Shown in pieces: positions 41,615-53,287 of a stretch of 64,000 nt of DNA. The DNA is from Emiliania huxleyi CCMP1516. Its lineage: Eukaryota > Haptophyta > Isochrysidales > Noelaerhabdaceae. Under the pieces are notes generated by a model that saw only the letters and a program-made list of their open reading frames with translations, was not told the origin of the DNA and made no database searches. The stretch lies in the NCBI RefSeq assembly GCF_000372725.1, contig NW_005198091.1:1-64000 (forward strand), given 5' to 3'. A program made the translations under genes and the position numbers. Positions within the stretch are counted from its first letter, which is position 1, and every line of letters starts with the position of its first letter.

Positions 41615-44600
41615 ATGGAGGTAAGGTCTGGCCGCCTCGACAGCTTCAGCGGCGAGGATCTCGAGTCCGCTCGAGACGTTCTCATCTCGCGCTTCACGGT
41701 GGGCAAGAAGTCCGCCGATCACAACCGCGCCCTCATCAAGCGCATCTTTTCGGGTGCCACCTTCCACTGCCACCGCGCCGGGCGCGAGGTCCCGACGGCC
41801 GGCTGCAGCCTCGCCCTCGGAGAGGTGGGCGGCCGGTGCGTGGCTGTCGGCTGCTACCGGCACGTGCCTGCACCACGGAGGTCGTCGCTCCAGGGCTTCA
41901 CCGAGCTCTTGCTCCTCGCGGTCGAGACGGTGCGCGCTCCTGCGGTAGCTGTTTCGATGCACAGCCACCCTCCCCATGTTGCGCACGTGGCCCGCGCAAT
42001 CCCTCTGGCGCCGGCTTGCACAGGAGTACGAGCGCCAGGGAAACGGCCGCGCCATCGTCGCTGTCATCCTCCGCGACAGCTGGCGCGCCGGCTCTGCGCG
42101 CCTGCTGGTCGTCTCCACGGGCCACGCGTTTTGGAAGAAGCCCTCGCTGCAGCTCTCCGAGCTGGGGTCGCCAACGGACGTCGAGCAGCCCGTGTTTGCG
42201 CCCTGGTCGGCCGGCATCTCCATCGTCGGCCGGGAGGCGCGTGCCTGCTCCGAGCCGCGGCAGCGCTCTCCGCAGCCCGCCCCGCAACGCGTGGTGGCCG
42301 CGTCTAGGTGTCCGAGTCTGCTGCGGACGAGCTGGACGCAATCTGTCGAGCCGCGGCCGCCCCTCGCAGGGGCAGGGCGGGGAGGCCCGGCGGAGGGGCG
42401 GGGAGGTCCGAGGGCGAGGTAGCCTCTCGCCAGCCCGAGCCGGCCGGGAGGAAGCGGACGCCGCCGGCGCTCCCTCCAACCACTCCGAAGCGGCGCCACG
42501 CCGCCGCCTCTCCGGACGCCGCAAAGGCGCTCCTCGCGCAGACGGAGGCGGCGCCGAGGAGAGCCTCGAAGCGGGCCTCTGCCGAGGACACGCCTGCCAA
42601 GCCTGCCGCCAAGGCTGCGAGGGCGCCGCCGCCCGGAGAGGACTCGCCTCCGAGGGAGGGACGCCGGCCCCAAAAGGCGGCCGCCGCCAAGGCCCCCGCG
42701 GCGGCGGGCGCCCCTCCCTCCCTCGGCTGCTCGCGGTGCCGCCTCTCGGCGAACGGCTGCCTGCAGTGCAATCCCAACCACCCGCGGTATGCCGGAGGCG
42801 ACGAGGCGCAGGAGGCGGCGCCGTCCCGCAAGGCAGCCGCTGCCAAGCGGGCACCGGCGACCAGCACCCCTCGGCGGCCAGCGTCGCAGACCGCAGCGAC
42901 GCAGGCGCCGGCAGCACGGCCGGCGCCAGTGGCGGCACGGGCGGCACCCTCAAAGCCTCTCGCGGGGAGCAGCGGCCTGCGGTGCCGGAGCTGCGACGCT
43001 CCCGGCGCGCAGCGGCGCGAGGCGTCGAACGGCGGCGCCCTCTGCCGGGCGTGCTACGGGAGGTGGATCGCGCGCGAGTATTGCCCCGTGTGCGAGCGCT
43101 TGTGGAGCGACGTCGGCGACGACGCGTGCATGCTGCAGTGCGACTCGTGCGACTGCTGGGTCCACGCCCGGTGCGAGCGCCTCTCGCCGGCTTCGGTCGC
43201 GCGGTGGTGCGACCTCTGCTACTCGTGCCCGAGCTGTCGGGACGCGGCGCCGGGCGAGCAGCTGCCCGCCCCGCCCCGCTCCGCCGCCGTCAGGCCGTGC
43301 TTCAGCTGCCAGGCCGCGCCGGCCGTGGGGGAGGTCGAGGTACCGGAGCACGGAGCGGTCCCGCTTTGCGGTCACTGCCAGGCGCGGTGGGAGGGGCGCG
43401 AGTACTGCCCCGTCTGCAACCAACTCTGGAAGGAGGCAGCCGACGACGACGACGAGGGTGGCGCCGAGGAGGACATGGTGCAGTGCGACGCCTGCTCGCT
43501 CTGGGTGCACACCGCTTGCGAGTCGATGGCGCCCGACGAGGTGGCGCTGCTCGAGGACTGCGTCTACCACTGCTCCGCGTGCCGCCGCGCACCCGCCCGC
43601 TCGGCCGCCGGCACCGCCGCCGGCGCAGTGGGCGCCTTTGACTTCAAAGGCAAGGCGCGGGCCGAGGTGTCGGGGGCGCGCCTCACGGTGTGGTACGAGG
43701 AGGAGGTCGGCGATCAGGCGGTGGACGTGCCGTACTCCGGCATGGTCAAGCGGTTCGACCCGCGCGACGGGCTGTACGTCAAGTTCGCCGGTTTCCCCGA
43801 GGAGTTCCTGATCACCAACGAAGACGACTGGCAGTGGGGCTCGCACTCGTGCGGCGCGGCGCGGGACGCTGACTCCGACCTCGCCGCCGCACTCTCTGTC
43901 ACAGCGGCCGCTCCGCCGCCGCCACCGCAGCAGCAGCCGGTTGCAGCGGGAGCGGGTGCCGCGGCGCCAGGCCTTGTCTTCACAGCGCCGGCGTCGGCGC
44001 CGGCGGTGGCCACGCCTCCTGCCTTTGCAGCGCAGCTGGCCGTGCAGTGGCCTCTTCCACCCTCTGCCCGCTTCGCCGCGCCCCAGCCCAACCCTCTGCT
44101 GCACCACCAGACCTTTTGGGGCGCCCCTCCATACGCTGCTCCGACGTGGGGTCGGCCGGGCTCGGGCACAATCGAGCCGCTCGGGCAGTCACAGCCACAG
44201 CCGCCTCTCCAGATGCGGCCAATGCCGCCGCCGCTACCGATGCAGCCGTTTCAACCGCCTCTGCCGTCACATGCCGCACCGGCGGCGCCGCCTCCTCCGC
44301 AGCCAACAAGCTGCATGATCGTGTCGCCATCCGCTCAGCCGGCGAGGCCAGCGGCTTGCACCGCGGCTTGCACGGCCGTGACAGCCCTGCCCTCAGGCAC
44401 AGTCACGGCGGCAGCGGCACCGGCAGCGGCACCGGTGACGCCCTCCGCGTCTACTTCGTCGTCCTTCGACCCCGCCTTGGCGGAGCGGTACAAGTCGCAC
44501 GCTGTCCGATTTGAGCCGCTCACAGCGGCGAACGTCGAGAGCAAGATGCGCGGGCTGTGCGAGGGCCTCGAGAAGGTCTACGGCTCGATGCCGTTCGCGC

Positions 44601-47600
44601 GCAAGGAGTGGGGCACCTCAATCCTCGGCACGCTGGTCGGACTCATCTGCGCGCAGACGTGCCGCAACTCTTGGTCGTCGATCGGCTACGCAAACTTCCA
44701 GGCCACCTTCCCCGGGCCCAATGGGGAGCCCGACTGGGACCTCGTGCGCCGCTCGCGCGTGGAAGCTCTGGAGCCGTGCATCCAGCACGGCCCGTACTAC
44801 CACACCAAGGCAGAGCGCATTCACGGGCTTCTCCAGAAGGCGTACGAGGACTTTGGCGCGGGGACATCCTTCGAGGCGCTGCACACGTGGCCCTCCGAGA
44901 AGGTTCGCTCGTACCTGATGGCGATCTCTGGGCTCTCTGGCAAGTCGATCGCGTGCCTCCTCCTCTACCGCATGAACCGGCTCAGCTTCGCCGTCGACGC
45001 GAACGTGCTCCGCATGATGACCCGGCTCGGCTGGCTCAAGTCGCTCGGGATCATGCCGGTCGAGGGTCTCGCCATCGGGGACCGCCGTGTGGTTGCCCGC
45101 ATCGGCCTGCTGCCCGCTCCGCCGCCGCGCAGAGCGCCAGCGGCGGCAGCGGCAACGGCGCGGCGGGACTCGAGCACGGACGTCGTCGCGGTGGGGATCG
45201 CCGTCGAGCGAGAGAGCGGCCGGATCGTGCTGCGCCTGCAGCCCATCCCGATGCCCGTGCGGCTGCAGCTCTGCGCAAAGCAGCCAAAGCCGCCACGGCC
45301 GGCACTCACCTTCCGGCCCAGCGGTGCCGGGACGAAAAAGCGGCGCTGCGGTGCCTGCGCAGCCTGCCTCTCCCCAAACTGCGGCCAATGCTCCAAGTGC
45401 CGCGACATGCCCGCATTTGGGGGGCCGGGCAAGATGCGCCAGTGCTGCGAACGCCGTCACTGCGTGGCGCCTCTGCAGCCCGCGTCAGCGCTCCCAGCGC
45501 CAGAGGCGCCGCAGACGTCAGTGGAGCGGTCATCCCAGCTGCCGGTTCAGCCGCCGTTGCCCAACCAGCCGCAGGTGGCGATGATGCCGCAGCCGCAGCC
45601 CCCGCCGCCCCCGTGGGGGCTGCCCGTCGGGTGGTCGCTTCCCCTGCCGCAGCTCGTGATGCCGATCGCGCACGCAGGAGCGCCAGCGCTGCTGCCGGCG
45701 CCGGCGCACCGCTCCTGGCCGCAGGCGCCTCCTCACGCGCAGCTGCAGGCGATGGCTGGAATGTTGCAGCAGCCGTTTCTTCCCGCGCCCACCCCTCCGG
45801 CCTCGCCTCCGCCGTGCGATCCTCTCGAGGACGTCACGATGGACGCGGCCGAGGGTGGTGCCACGGACGAGGCCGAGGAATCCATCAGCGGCGGTACGGC
45901 AGACGCGGCCGAGGTGGCGATGGATCTGGCTGAGGGGTCTATCCTAGACCTGACGGAGGAGGGCGAGGAGGGGGGAATGGACGCGATGGAGGCGTGTGAG
46001 ATGGGCGTTGACGACCGCGTGCTCGTTCGCGACGTGATAGCTGAGGCGATTGGTCGCTTGCCGAGTGCTCCGGGGGTTCCCTCAGCTACGCGGAAGCCAG
46101 GCGTGCCCCTCGCATTCGGCTTCTCTCCCTACGACGTGTCCGGGAAGATCGGCCCAGAGGAGCCGCCGCAGCAGGTGGTCGATTCGCTCGTCCCTCGGCC
46201 AGTGCCGCTCTCCGAGGACCAACCCATCTCGACCAGCGCTCTTGCCGCAGCTGCGGCCGCAGTGGCACCCCCTCCGCAGACACGCTCTTCCCCCCCCCCT
46301 TTCGCCGCTCTGACACACAGCGTCTTTGGACCTAGGCGGCCTCGTCCACAGACATGACGTCGGACGCGTGGCGCGCAGCCCCGGGCTCAGCGGCGCTCAA
46401 GGTCACCGGAGCGCCCAAGATGTACTGCAGAGTGCACTCGACGTACCACGTGTGCGACTGGACGCGGCAGCGAGCCAAGGAGATGGCCGCGGCGAAGGCT
46501 CCCAAAGCCGCTGGTGGCGCCGCCTCTGCTCGAGCGTCTCAGTCGGCCCACCGGCGAGCGAGCGGCGTGGGCGACATCGAGGACCTCCCAAAGCACCCGC
46601 AGGCGAACATCAAGCGCTTCTCGGTCCGCGCGCAGCAATTCATGCGGGAGATACTGCCTCAGGACGAGGACCCGCCGGCAGAGCCGTCCCGCGAGAAGCG
46701 GGAGCTGCAGACGCTGCTGTACCGAGCGCACGTGTACATGATCACGCACGGAGCGATCCTCTGTGGCGAGACGCCGAGCTGCGACCAGTGCCCGATCCGC
46801 GCCTCGTGCGAGTACGGGACGCTGCTCAAGGCCGGCGCGATAGGCTCGATGGGCACCGCGGCATCCCCAGGGCGTGGCTCTGCCGCCGCCGCTGCGCCGG
46901 ACGTCGTCACTGCAACCGTGGCCGATGGAGCAGACGATTCCGACGTGGTCGCCACCGTCCTTGTCGAGGCTGCCGCCGTCCGCCCCGTCGCTGCGCCCCC
47001 TGTCGCCTCCCAGCCCGGCGCCGCACCGATCTCTGGCACAGCTCCCGCTGCCGCTGCCCCTACCCTTCCCTCCGAGGCTACCGCCGCGAATAGCTCTAAG
47101 GAGCCGGCTGCGGCGGCTTCTGCCGGCGCCGATGCTGACGCCGCCGCTGGCGCCGCCGCTGCCACCGGCGAGGCCCGGGACGTCGGCGCTGCGCCGGCTC
47201 CTTCCGAGTCTGGCGCGCCCAGTCCCGTCGCGCCCACGGCGACCGTGCTTAATCCCGCCGACGAGTCCGCCTCTCTCACCGAAGCGCTCCCGGCCGAGTG
47301 CGGCGGCAGAGTCTCTCTGTCGAGTGCGGGTGCGGCTTCAGGAGCGGAGCCGTTGCAGGAGCCGCCCGCTGGGAAGGATGCCGCGGGAATCGCGGATGGC
47401 ACCGTCGAGGATATGCCTGAGGATCCGGGCCGAGCGGCGCCGCCTCGTCCCTCCGCCCTCCCTGCGGGCAGCCCCACCGAGAAGGAGCTGGCGGAGCTGC
47501 ACAAGCTTGCTCGCGGCGAGGGCGACACGCACTACCAGCTGCGGCAGGCCCGCGCAGTGCTCGACGAGTCGATCGCGCCGCGCCACGCCGGCGACGCGAC

Positions 47601-48000
47601 GCCCCGCCTGTTGCTGGTCAAGTCGATCGTGGGCGAGCACGCGTGCGGCCGGCTGCTCTTCTCTCCGTGGACGGCCTTCAAGGGCATCTTCCCGATGCAC
47701 GGCACCTACTTCTTCCAGAACGAGGTCTTCGAGGACGAGTCGGCCGGCGAGGTGCACGTGCCGCTCGCCAGCCTGGGCACGAGCCACCCCGTCTACCTCG
47801 GCAAGTCCATCGAGGGCGTGCTGCGCGGCCGAGGCTCCCGCGAGCTGCAGCTCCTCTTTCGACACGGCTACGTCTGCATCCGCCGCTTCCGCACCAGCAG
47901 CTGGCGCCTGCTCCCCCTCGTGCTCGACCCGCCGCGGCTGCTCAAGTACAACGCCCTCCCTTCGGGCGTGGCTGTTCAGATTGGCCTGCAGTCTGAGGCG

Positions 48001-48080
<80 letters not shown>

Positions 48081-48633
48081 TGCCTCCTCCACCGCAGCGA
48101 CCTCGACGACGCCCGCCGCCGACGGTGCCGCAGCCGCTTCCAGCACGGCGGCCGAGGCTGCGGCGGCGACGAGCGATGGCGCGGATGTGTCCCCGGACCC
48201 CGCCGAGGCGAGTCGGCGCGCCGTCGCTCGGGCGACGGGAGTGCGCCTCTTTGGGCTCTACGTCGCGGCGGGAGGGGCTCTGTGCATGCGAGAGAGTGTG
48301 TGGCGCCGCGTCGTGCTCTCCATCCACCCCGACCGCGGCGGCGACGTAACCACCTTCCAGCTGCTCAACGACTGGAAGCGGCTGCTCGACTCGGGCGAGG
48401 AGCTGCCGAGGGAGGTGGCGGGCGAGATCGAGCGTGCGTCCGACGAGGGCCTGGCCGCAACAGCGGTCGCCCTGGCACTCAAGATTGAGTCCGACCTCCG
48501 CTCACGGGCGGCGGAGCTTGGGCTGCCGCCGCCCGCCTTGCTGAAGGGGCCGGGCGTGGCCGATGGCGACGCCGACGCCGTCGTGGGCGAAGCCAGCGGT
48601 GTGCACACTGACATGGACTCGCACAGCGCATGA
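41615..48633 (+). CDS. DEMETER-like DNA demethylase with GNAT, PHD, Tudor, CXXC and J domains
   Basis: Exons 41615-41929, 42024-42236, 42308-46261 and 46336-48633, about 2,260 residues. Introns: GT-AG, GC-AG, GT-AG. Order: GNAT-like fold (1-176; YERQGNGRAIVA acetyl-CoA loop); two PHD-type fingers (~402-490, ~505-605; LQCDSCDCWVHARC, VQCDACSLWVHTAC); Tudor-like barrel (~632-694); HhH-GPD glycosylase (~941-1090) with GLSGKSIACLLLYRM (catalytic Lys) and FAVDANVLRMMTRLGW (Asp); CXXC finger (~1186-1231; CGACAACLSPNCGQC); 4Fe-4S motif CGETPSCDQCPIRASC; RRM_DME-like region (~1920-2036; GTYFFQNEVFEDE, LLFRHGYVCIRRF); poly-Ala; J-domain (SIHPDRGGD). It should excise 5-methylcytosine. The first Fe-S spacing is x5, not x6. 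The last two exons are linked because the glycosylase and its Fe-S motif lie on either side. Confidence 0.85.
48003..48082 (+). repeat. GCC repeat encoding poly-Ala
   Basis: About 26 consecutive GCC codons in the last exon of the DEMETER-like gene, between the RRM_DME-like and J regions; a flexible linker likely to vary in length. Confidence 0.92.
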
Positions 48634-49903
48634 TGGGACTTGGCACACAGCGAGGGTGGGATATGTCAATTCACTCTTACAAAGTCAAGGTCGGTTCGGT
48701 AATGTGATATGTCTGATGACGGGTGTATATGTTCATGCATGTAAATTAAAGTTTAACAAATTAAAGTTTAACAATATGGCTTTCCCCCAACTCGCGAAGA
48801 GTGCAAATAAACCACAAAATGACAAAAAAAGATGAATTTTGATGTTTTTTTGTCCGTGTTGCTCCCAGCGCCCTCGCCCGTGCTCCCTGAGGCCATGGCT
48901 GGTGCTACTAGTATGGGGGGTTACCTGGCTACCGCGAGAGCGACCCAACTCGTCGACTTCGTCCGATGATGGTGCCTCAAAGTCAGCGTCCGGAGGCTGT
49001 CGTGGGGTCGAGCCGGCGGTGGCCGTGACATGTGGTTCCACCACCCCTCGCAGGCTTTGCCTCTGACCGCCACCGTTCCCAGGCTGCCTAATGGGATAGA
49101 AAGGAAGGCTGGGCGAGCGTATAGAAGCGTGCTCGACCTTGTCGTGGCAGCCTGCACGGCAGCGCTGCGATGAGCGTCGTGCCACCTGACCCTAGACGGG
49201 TCGCAGGCGTCGTACCGAGCGTGTCGAGACCGTGTCCTGATGTGCTCTGCACGGGTGAGTCACGTCGGCGTCAAAGGAGCGACGTGTGACCTGTCAGAGC
49301 TTGATTTCCGATCTCAGCGACGTCGAGTCGCCTTCGGTGGCGACAGCTAGGATGCAACTCCTCCTTCGTTTTTCGCGCTATGGCCCTGGGAAGCTGGCGG
49401 CGCACGCAGGCGGTCCTTGTGTGTGCGCGGAACGCTTAAAAAGTGGGTGCTCTACGTCACTTTTTTTCGAGCCGAGCTGGCCGCATCGACATTTTTCCCG
49501 GGTTTTTGGCGCTTCTCGTAGCTGTGAACAGACGCACTTGCCTTCGGGGCCCAAATCCGCTAGGTTGGGCGTGCTTCACAGCCTCACGAGAGTAGTTTTT
49601 GGCGGGTTCTGCACCACATACTTTTGCAACCAACTAGTCAAAAGTGTTTTCCCCCTGCCTGACCGCTGACGAAGTCTCCTTTCTCTTTGCCCTCACTCTT
49701 TTACATACATAAAAATAAATAGCGTGAGAAAATGAAGACGCCTGACTCACTTCTCTCACGCGTGCGCAGAAGCGCGCTCCCGTTCCGAAAGCACGCGACA
49801 TGAGAAGACACGCACATCTTTCTCCGACCACTCTCCTTCTCGCCATCCGCCTCACGCGCTGACGAGGCGTGATCTCTGCGTTAAGGGGAAGTTCCCCATT
49901 GGC
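48634..49903. other. Intergenic, no gene recognised
   Basis: An AT-rich stretch just after the stop codon (AAATTAAAGTTTAAC twice, 48745-48775) may serve 3' end formation. Frames up to 150 codons lack domains. Nothing else seen. Confidence 0.55.
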
Positions 49904-50280
49904 TCAGGAATGGCGCGCCCACTCCACCAACAGCGCATACGTCAGCAGCCCGAGGAGGACGGCCGAGCCTCCGCCGACCATCGAATAGGCCGGCGAGAGG
50001 CGGCCCGCGTTGCGGAGCACCAGCAGCGCGAACCAGAGATATGCCTGCCCGTCGGCGCCTCCTGCCTCGTACGTCTGCACCTGAGGATCGGGCCCGGCGA
50101 GGCGTGAGGCGGGTGTCGCGTCTCTCGGGCGGCCGGCGTCGTGCCGCGCGCCTGGTCGAGGGAGACCTGCAGCTCGGAGAAGCGGCGGGGCCGGGCCGGC
50201 TCTGGCTCGGACGCGCGCGGCGGCTCGATCTCCTTGCGGAGCAGCGAGAGCCGGCGGCGGCCGCCCTTCCACTCAGCCAT
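49904..50280 (-). CDS. Small membrane protein, two exons
   Basis: Exons 50280-50152 and 50080-49904, 101 residues, joined over a 71-bp GC-AG intron (SLDQ to VQTYEAG). The N-terminal half is basic and Pro-rich (MAEWKGGRRRLSLLRKEIE); the second half has a hydrophobic stretch AYLWFALLVLRNAG and a C-terminal membrane helix (VLLGLLTYALLVEWA). Probably a two-helix or tail-anchored membrane protein. I do not recognise the family. The intron makes a coherent protein from two frames and has a pyrimidine-rich acceptor, which supports the model. Confidence 0.55.
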
Positions 50281-50332
50281 CCAGTCCTAGGGCGTGTCGG
50301 ACCGTGTCTGTTCACAGTCTCCCTCTCCCTCC

Positions 50333-51115
50333 CTACAACATCTCCCTCTCCCTCCCCATCTCCCTCTCCTCGGGTGTCGGCTCTCTCCCTTGGTCTCGGA
50401 TAGCTCCCGGCTCTCTACTCGCCTCCATCTCGGCCGGCTCCCGCTCGTCGAGCGTCACGTACCCCAGCCTGCGGTAAAGGGAGAGCGCGGCGGCGTTATC
50501 GTGCTCCACCTTGAGGAAGAGGCCGCCCTCGCCCCACCGCTGCGCCGCGGACTCGCACTGCGAGAGAAGCCGCCTCGCGATCCCGCGCCGGCGGGCAGCG
50601 GGCGCCACGCACAGGTTGAAGACGACCGGCTGCGGGGTGGCGGCCTCTGCGGCACCGCACGCCGCGGCATTCTCGGCCCAGAGCTCTGCGAACCCTAGCA
50701 GGCGGCCCGTGCTCGTGTCCTCAACCACAAACTGCTGGTGGCGGCACCAGTCCCACGGCGTTGTCCTCCTCTCTACGTCGAGCGCTAGCCGGAGGCGGGT
50801 CAGCGCAGCCGTGATCGGTGAGCGAGCTGCTTGGTTGGCCGCAAAGCTGAGGTCCAGCAGCGACGCAACCTGCCAAATCTCGGCGCGTCTCAATAGTCGC
50901 ACCGCGCAGGCGCCACCCGCAGCCCACTCTCTGCTCGCGGTCTCAGCGGCAGTCATAGTTGCTGCCGTGCGTCGCACATCTAATCTGTGATTCGCCGGCG
51001 ATGCAACTCTTGGTGACACCTCTTTGGATGGGTGTGGTGCTCTTCTGCTGCTGCCGACGCACGTTGACAGGCAAGCGGCGAGCAGGCAAGCTCCAAGCTT
51101 CGCGGTGTTTTGCAT
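50333..51115 (-). CDS. GNAT N-acetyltransferase with plastid-type leader
   Basis: 260 residues, one exon. The first ~20 residues (KLGACLLAACLSTCVG) are a signal peptide with a Gly/Ser cleavage region, followed by a Ser/Arg/Pro-rich stretch without acids, the two-part leader used for complex plastids. The GNAT domain spans ~70-235: FVVEDTSTGRLLGFAELW, VVFNLCVAPAARRRGIARRLL (acetyl-CoA loop RRxGxA), FLKVEHDNAAALSLYRRLGY. This resembles plastid GNATs and RimI-type N-terminal acetyltransferases. The extreme C-terminus is charged. Acceptor protein unknown. Confidence 0.85.
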   Translation of the reverse strand: MQNTAKLGACLLAACLSTCVGSSRRAPHPSKEVSPRVASPANHRLDVRRTAATMTAAETASREWAAGGACAVRLLRRAEIWQVASLLDLSFAANQAARSPITAALTRLRLALDVERRTTPWDWCRHQQFVVEDTSTGRLLGFAELWAENAAACGAAEAATPQPVVFNLCVAPAARRRGIARRLLSQCESAAQRWGEGGLFLKVEHDNAAALSLYRRLGYVTLDEREPAEMEASREPGAIRDQGREPTPEEREMGREREML

Positions 51116-51309
51116 CCTGGCGTGGTGGCGCTGCGTGAATTTAATTGCAGTACGTGTGTGTCATCGTTCTTTCGCATCAATAAAGAAGGACTCCCACCCT
51201 CCCCCTCACTCACTCACTCACCTCGCTCGCTCACTCGCTCACAAGAAGAGAGAGCCCAAATCACTGTGCGTGCCATTTCTTGTTGGCTTCTAAAAAATTG
51301 TTGTAAAAT

Positions 51310-51450
51310 TCTAAAAATCTCTCTCTCACTCACTCACAAAAACGGCCTACTCGCCCAAGTACTCGCTCTCTTTGTTGTGCGAGGCGTGAACCGCGCCATT
51401 CGCTCTCACCTGGCAACCCTGTCTGCACGTCTCGCGCGCGCGTGAACAGG
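51310..51450 (+). mobile_element. LINE 3'-end fragment with internal deletion
   Basis: AAACGGCCTACTCGCCCAAG through CGCGCGCGTGAACAGGGCT in plus orientation. The usual GTCCCACCATGCAGAGCGC block is missing, so this copy suffered an internal deletion. Confidence 0.8.
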
Positions 51451-51831
51451 GCTTTGCGTTTGTTTGTGTCGCAGGAGGTAGTGGAGAATGACCTCCAGAC
51501 TGACCCGGAGAATCACCTCCACCCAGCCCCACCTCAGCACCCCTATTATCACTCTCTCCCCCCCACAGTGATGAATAGTCTACCTATATCCCCGTATTCC
51601 CACACCCCGTGCAGTGGCACGTCTTGCCACCTAGATCACTAATATTAGCACTTTGGGCGCCGACGGCGCCCAAATATTGGCACGTAATAGTTTCCCGACT
51701 GCTTTCGCTGGGCGGCACGCGCTGCGAGACAGTCGACCTCTTTGTTGTGGTGTCACAACTCGGTGCATAATTGCGCCACTCCCCCACCGGTGCATAATTG
51801 CGCCTTTGTACTTTGAATACGTTCTACAAAT
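51451..51831. other. Intergenic with a duplicated 17-bp motif
   Basis: CGGTGCATAATTGCGCC occurs twice, at about 51761 and 51788, some 45-70 bp before the ATG of the next frame, and could be a regulatory duplication. Otherwise nothing seen. Confidence 0.45.
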
Positions 51832-53287
51832 ATGTCAGCCTCGGATGAGGAGGCTCGCCCTGTCGCGGGAACTTCATCACCCGCAACCAACGCACAGAAC
51901 CGCGTGCGACTCACTATCACCACGATACATGCTGGGCACCGATCTTCGGGTTCAGATGACGATCTCTCGGCGACCGAGAGAAGAGGGACGCCTCGTGATG
52001 CTACAGAGGGCCTCGACCAGGACTCTCCACGGTCAGACCACTCTCATCCCTACCACACCACGTTGGGGCTAGGCAGCCGCGTAAGCGAGCCCAAGGGCGG
52101 CATCGATGTACTCAAGGGGTCATCGCCGCCTGACTCCGTTGGGAAGAGGGCTACGCCAGCTGGAACGCCTTCTGCCGGGCTGCCGGCGAGCTCTCCTCCG
52201 ATGGAAGTCTCACCAGACCCGGAAGGGTTTGGCTTGACCGTGGCAGCGATCAGGCCAGCCGCAGTGAACTCGCAGCGGGACGCGAGCATCACGCAACAAC
52301 GATACCAGTCAACAGAACTTGGACGAACATTCAACGAGACGGACGCCAAGACCGCCGAGTCAGCTAAGGCCGAGGCTGCGACGCTCGACACCGATGCACT
52401 GATGAAGCGCAATGCAGAGCTGATGGCCAAGCTCAAGGTCACCAAAACGCGCGCCGACACGACGAAGCTGGAGGTGACCCTGGCTGCTCTCGTGGAGCGC
52501 GGGGCCGAGGCTGGCGCCATCCGCGAGTCGCTGACTTGCGATGAGCTGCTCCGGCGCAACAAGGCGCTGATGTTCAAGGTCGAGGGCCGCACCGCGACTC
52601 AACACGCAACCGCTGACAGGTTAGGCAGCTCTACGCACGCCTCCCCCTCGCCGGGGAATGGAGCCTGCAGGGCAGGGAGCAGGGCAGGGAGCAATTCGGA
52701 GTTTTCGGCGCCTGTCGACCCGGCACCCGGCACGCTCCAGACGCTTCGCTCGCCTCTCCGTTTACGGATGACGTCGCGGCCGAAGCAGCTACCGCTGGTG
52801 CTGCCACCTCGCTCTCCGCGCTCGAAGGCATCGCTGCCGACGGCTTGCAGGCTGCTGCTCGTACGAGCTCGCCGACTTCGGCACGCCCCTCCGTGCCGTC
52901 CGACCCGCCAGCCGGCACGTCTCCCGACGCTTCGCTCGCCTCTCCGTTTACACACACAGCTATCAATCAGGCAGGGACCTCCCGACGCGCTCGCTGCGCT
53001 TCTCGTCTCACTTCATCGCGTGCCTGTCCACCAGCGACCAACCAGCGTGTCTGTCTGTCAACTCTTCTCGGTACTGCATGTCTGTGACTGGCTGAGTGAG
53101 ACCGGCTTACTGACTGCCTCTTTCCACTTTCGCCCGCCAGCTGCCAGCCAGTCACCAACCACACCACCCAGATACCCAGCGCAGGTGTCGCATCCACCCT
53201 CGGTTCGGACCATGGCCGTCTCATCTCAGTCAGTTTCGCCTGCGAAGCTGTCCTGTTATACACACGGCGCCCCCCTGAGATGTGAGA
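51832..53287 (+). CDS. Hypothetical Ser/Thr-rich coiled-coil protein, 3' part doubtful
   Basis: The first ~290 codons look protein-like: an acidic/Ser start (MSASDEEARPVAGTSS), then a coiled-coil stretch (TDALMKRNAELMAKLKVT, DELLRRNKALMFKVEG). After about 52700 this frame becomes Arg/Leu/Pro-rich, while another plus frame improves (DDVAAEAATAGAATSLSALE), so a frameshift or intron probably lies near 52690-52740. A ~45-bp direct repeat (GACGCTTCGCTCGCCTCTC) occurs at 52742 and 52928. The frame's apparent stop lies in the G-rich element, so the true end is unknown. It may be a mobile-element gag-like ORF; no family recognised. Confidence 0.35.
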
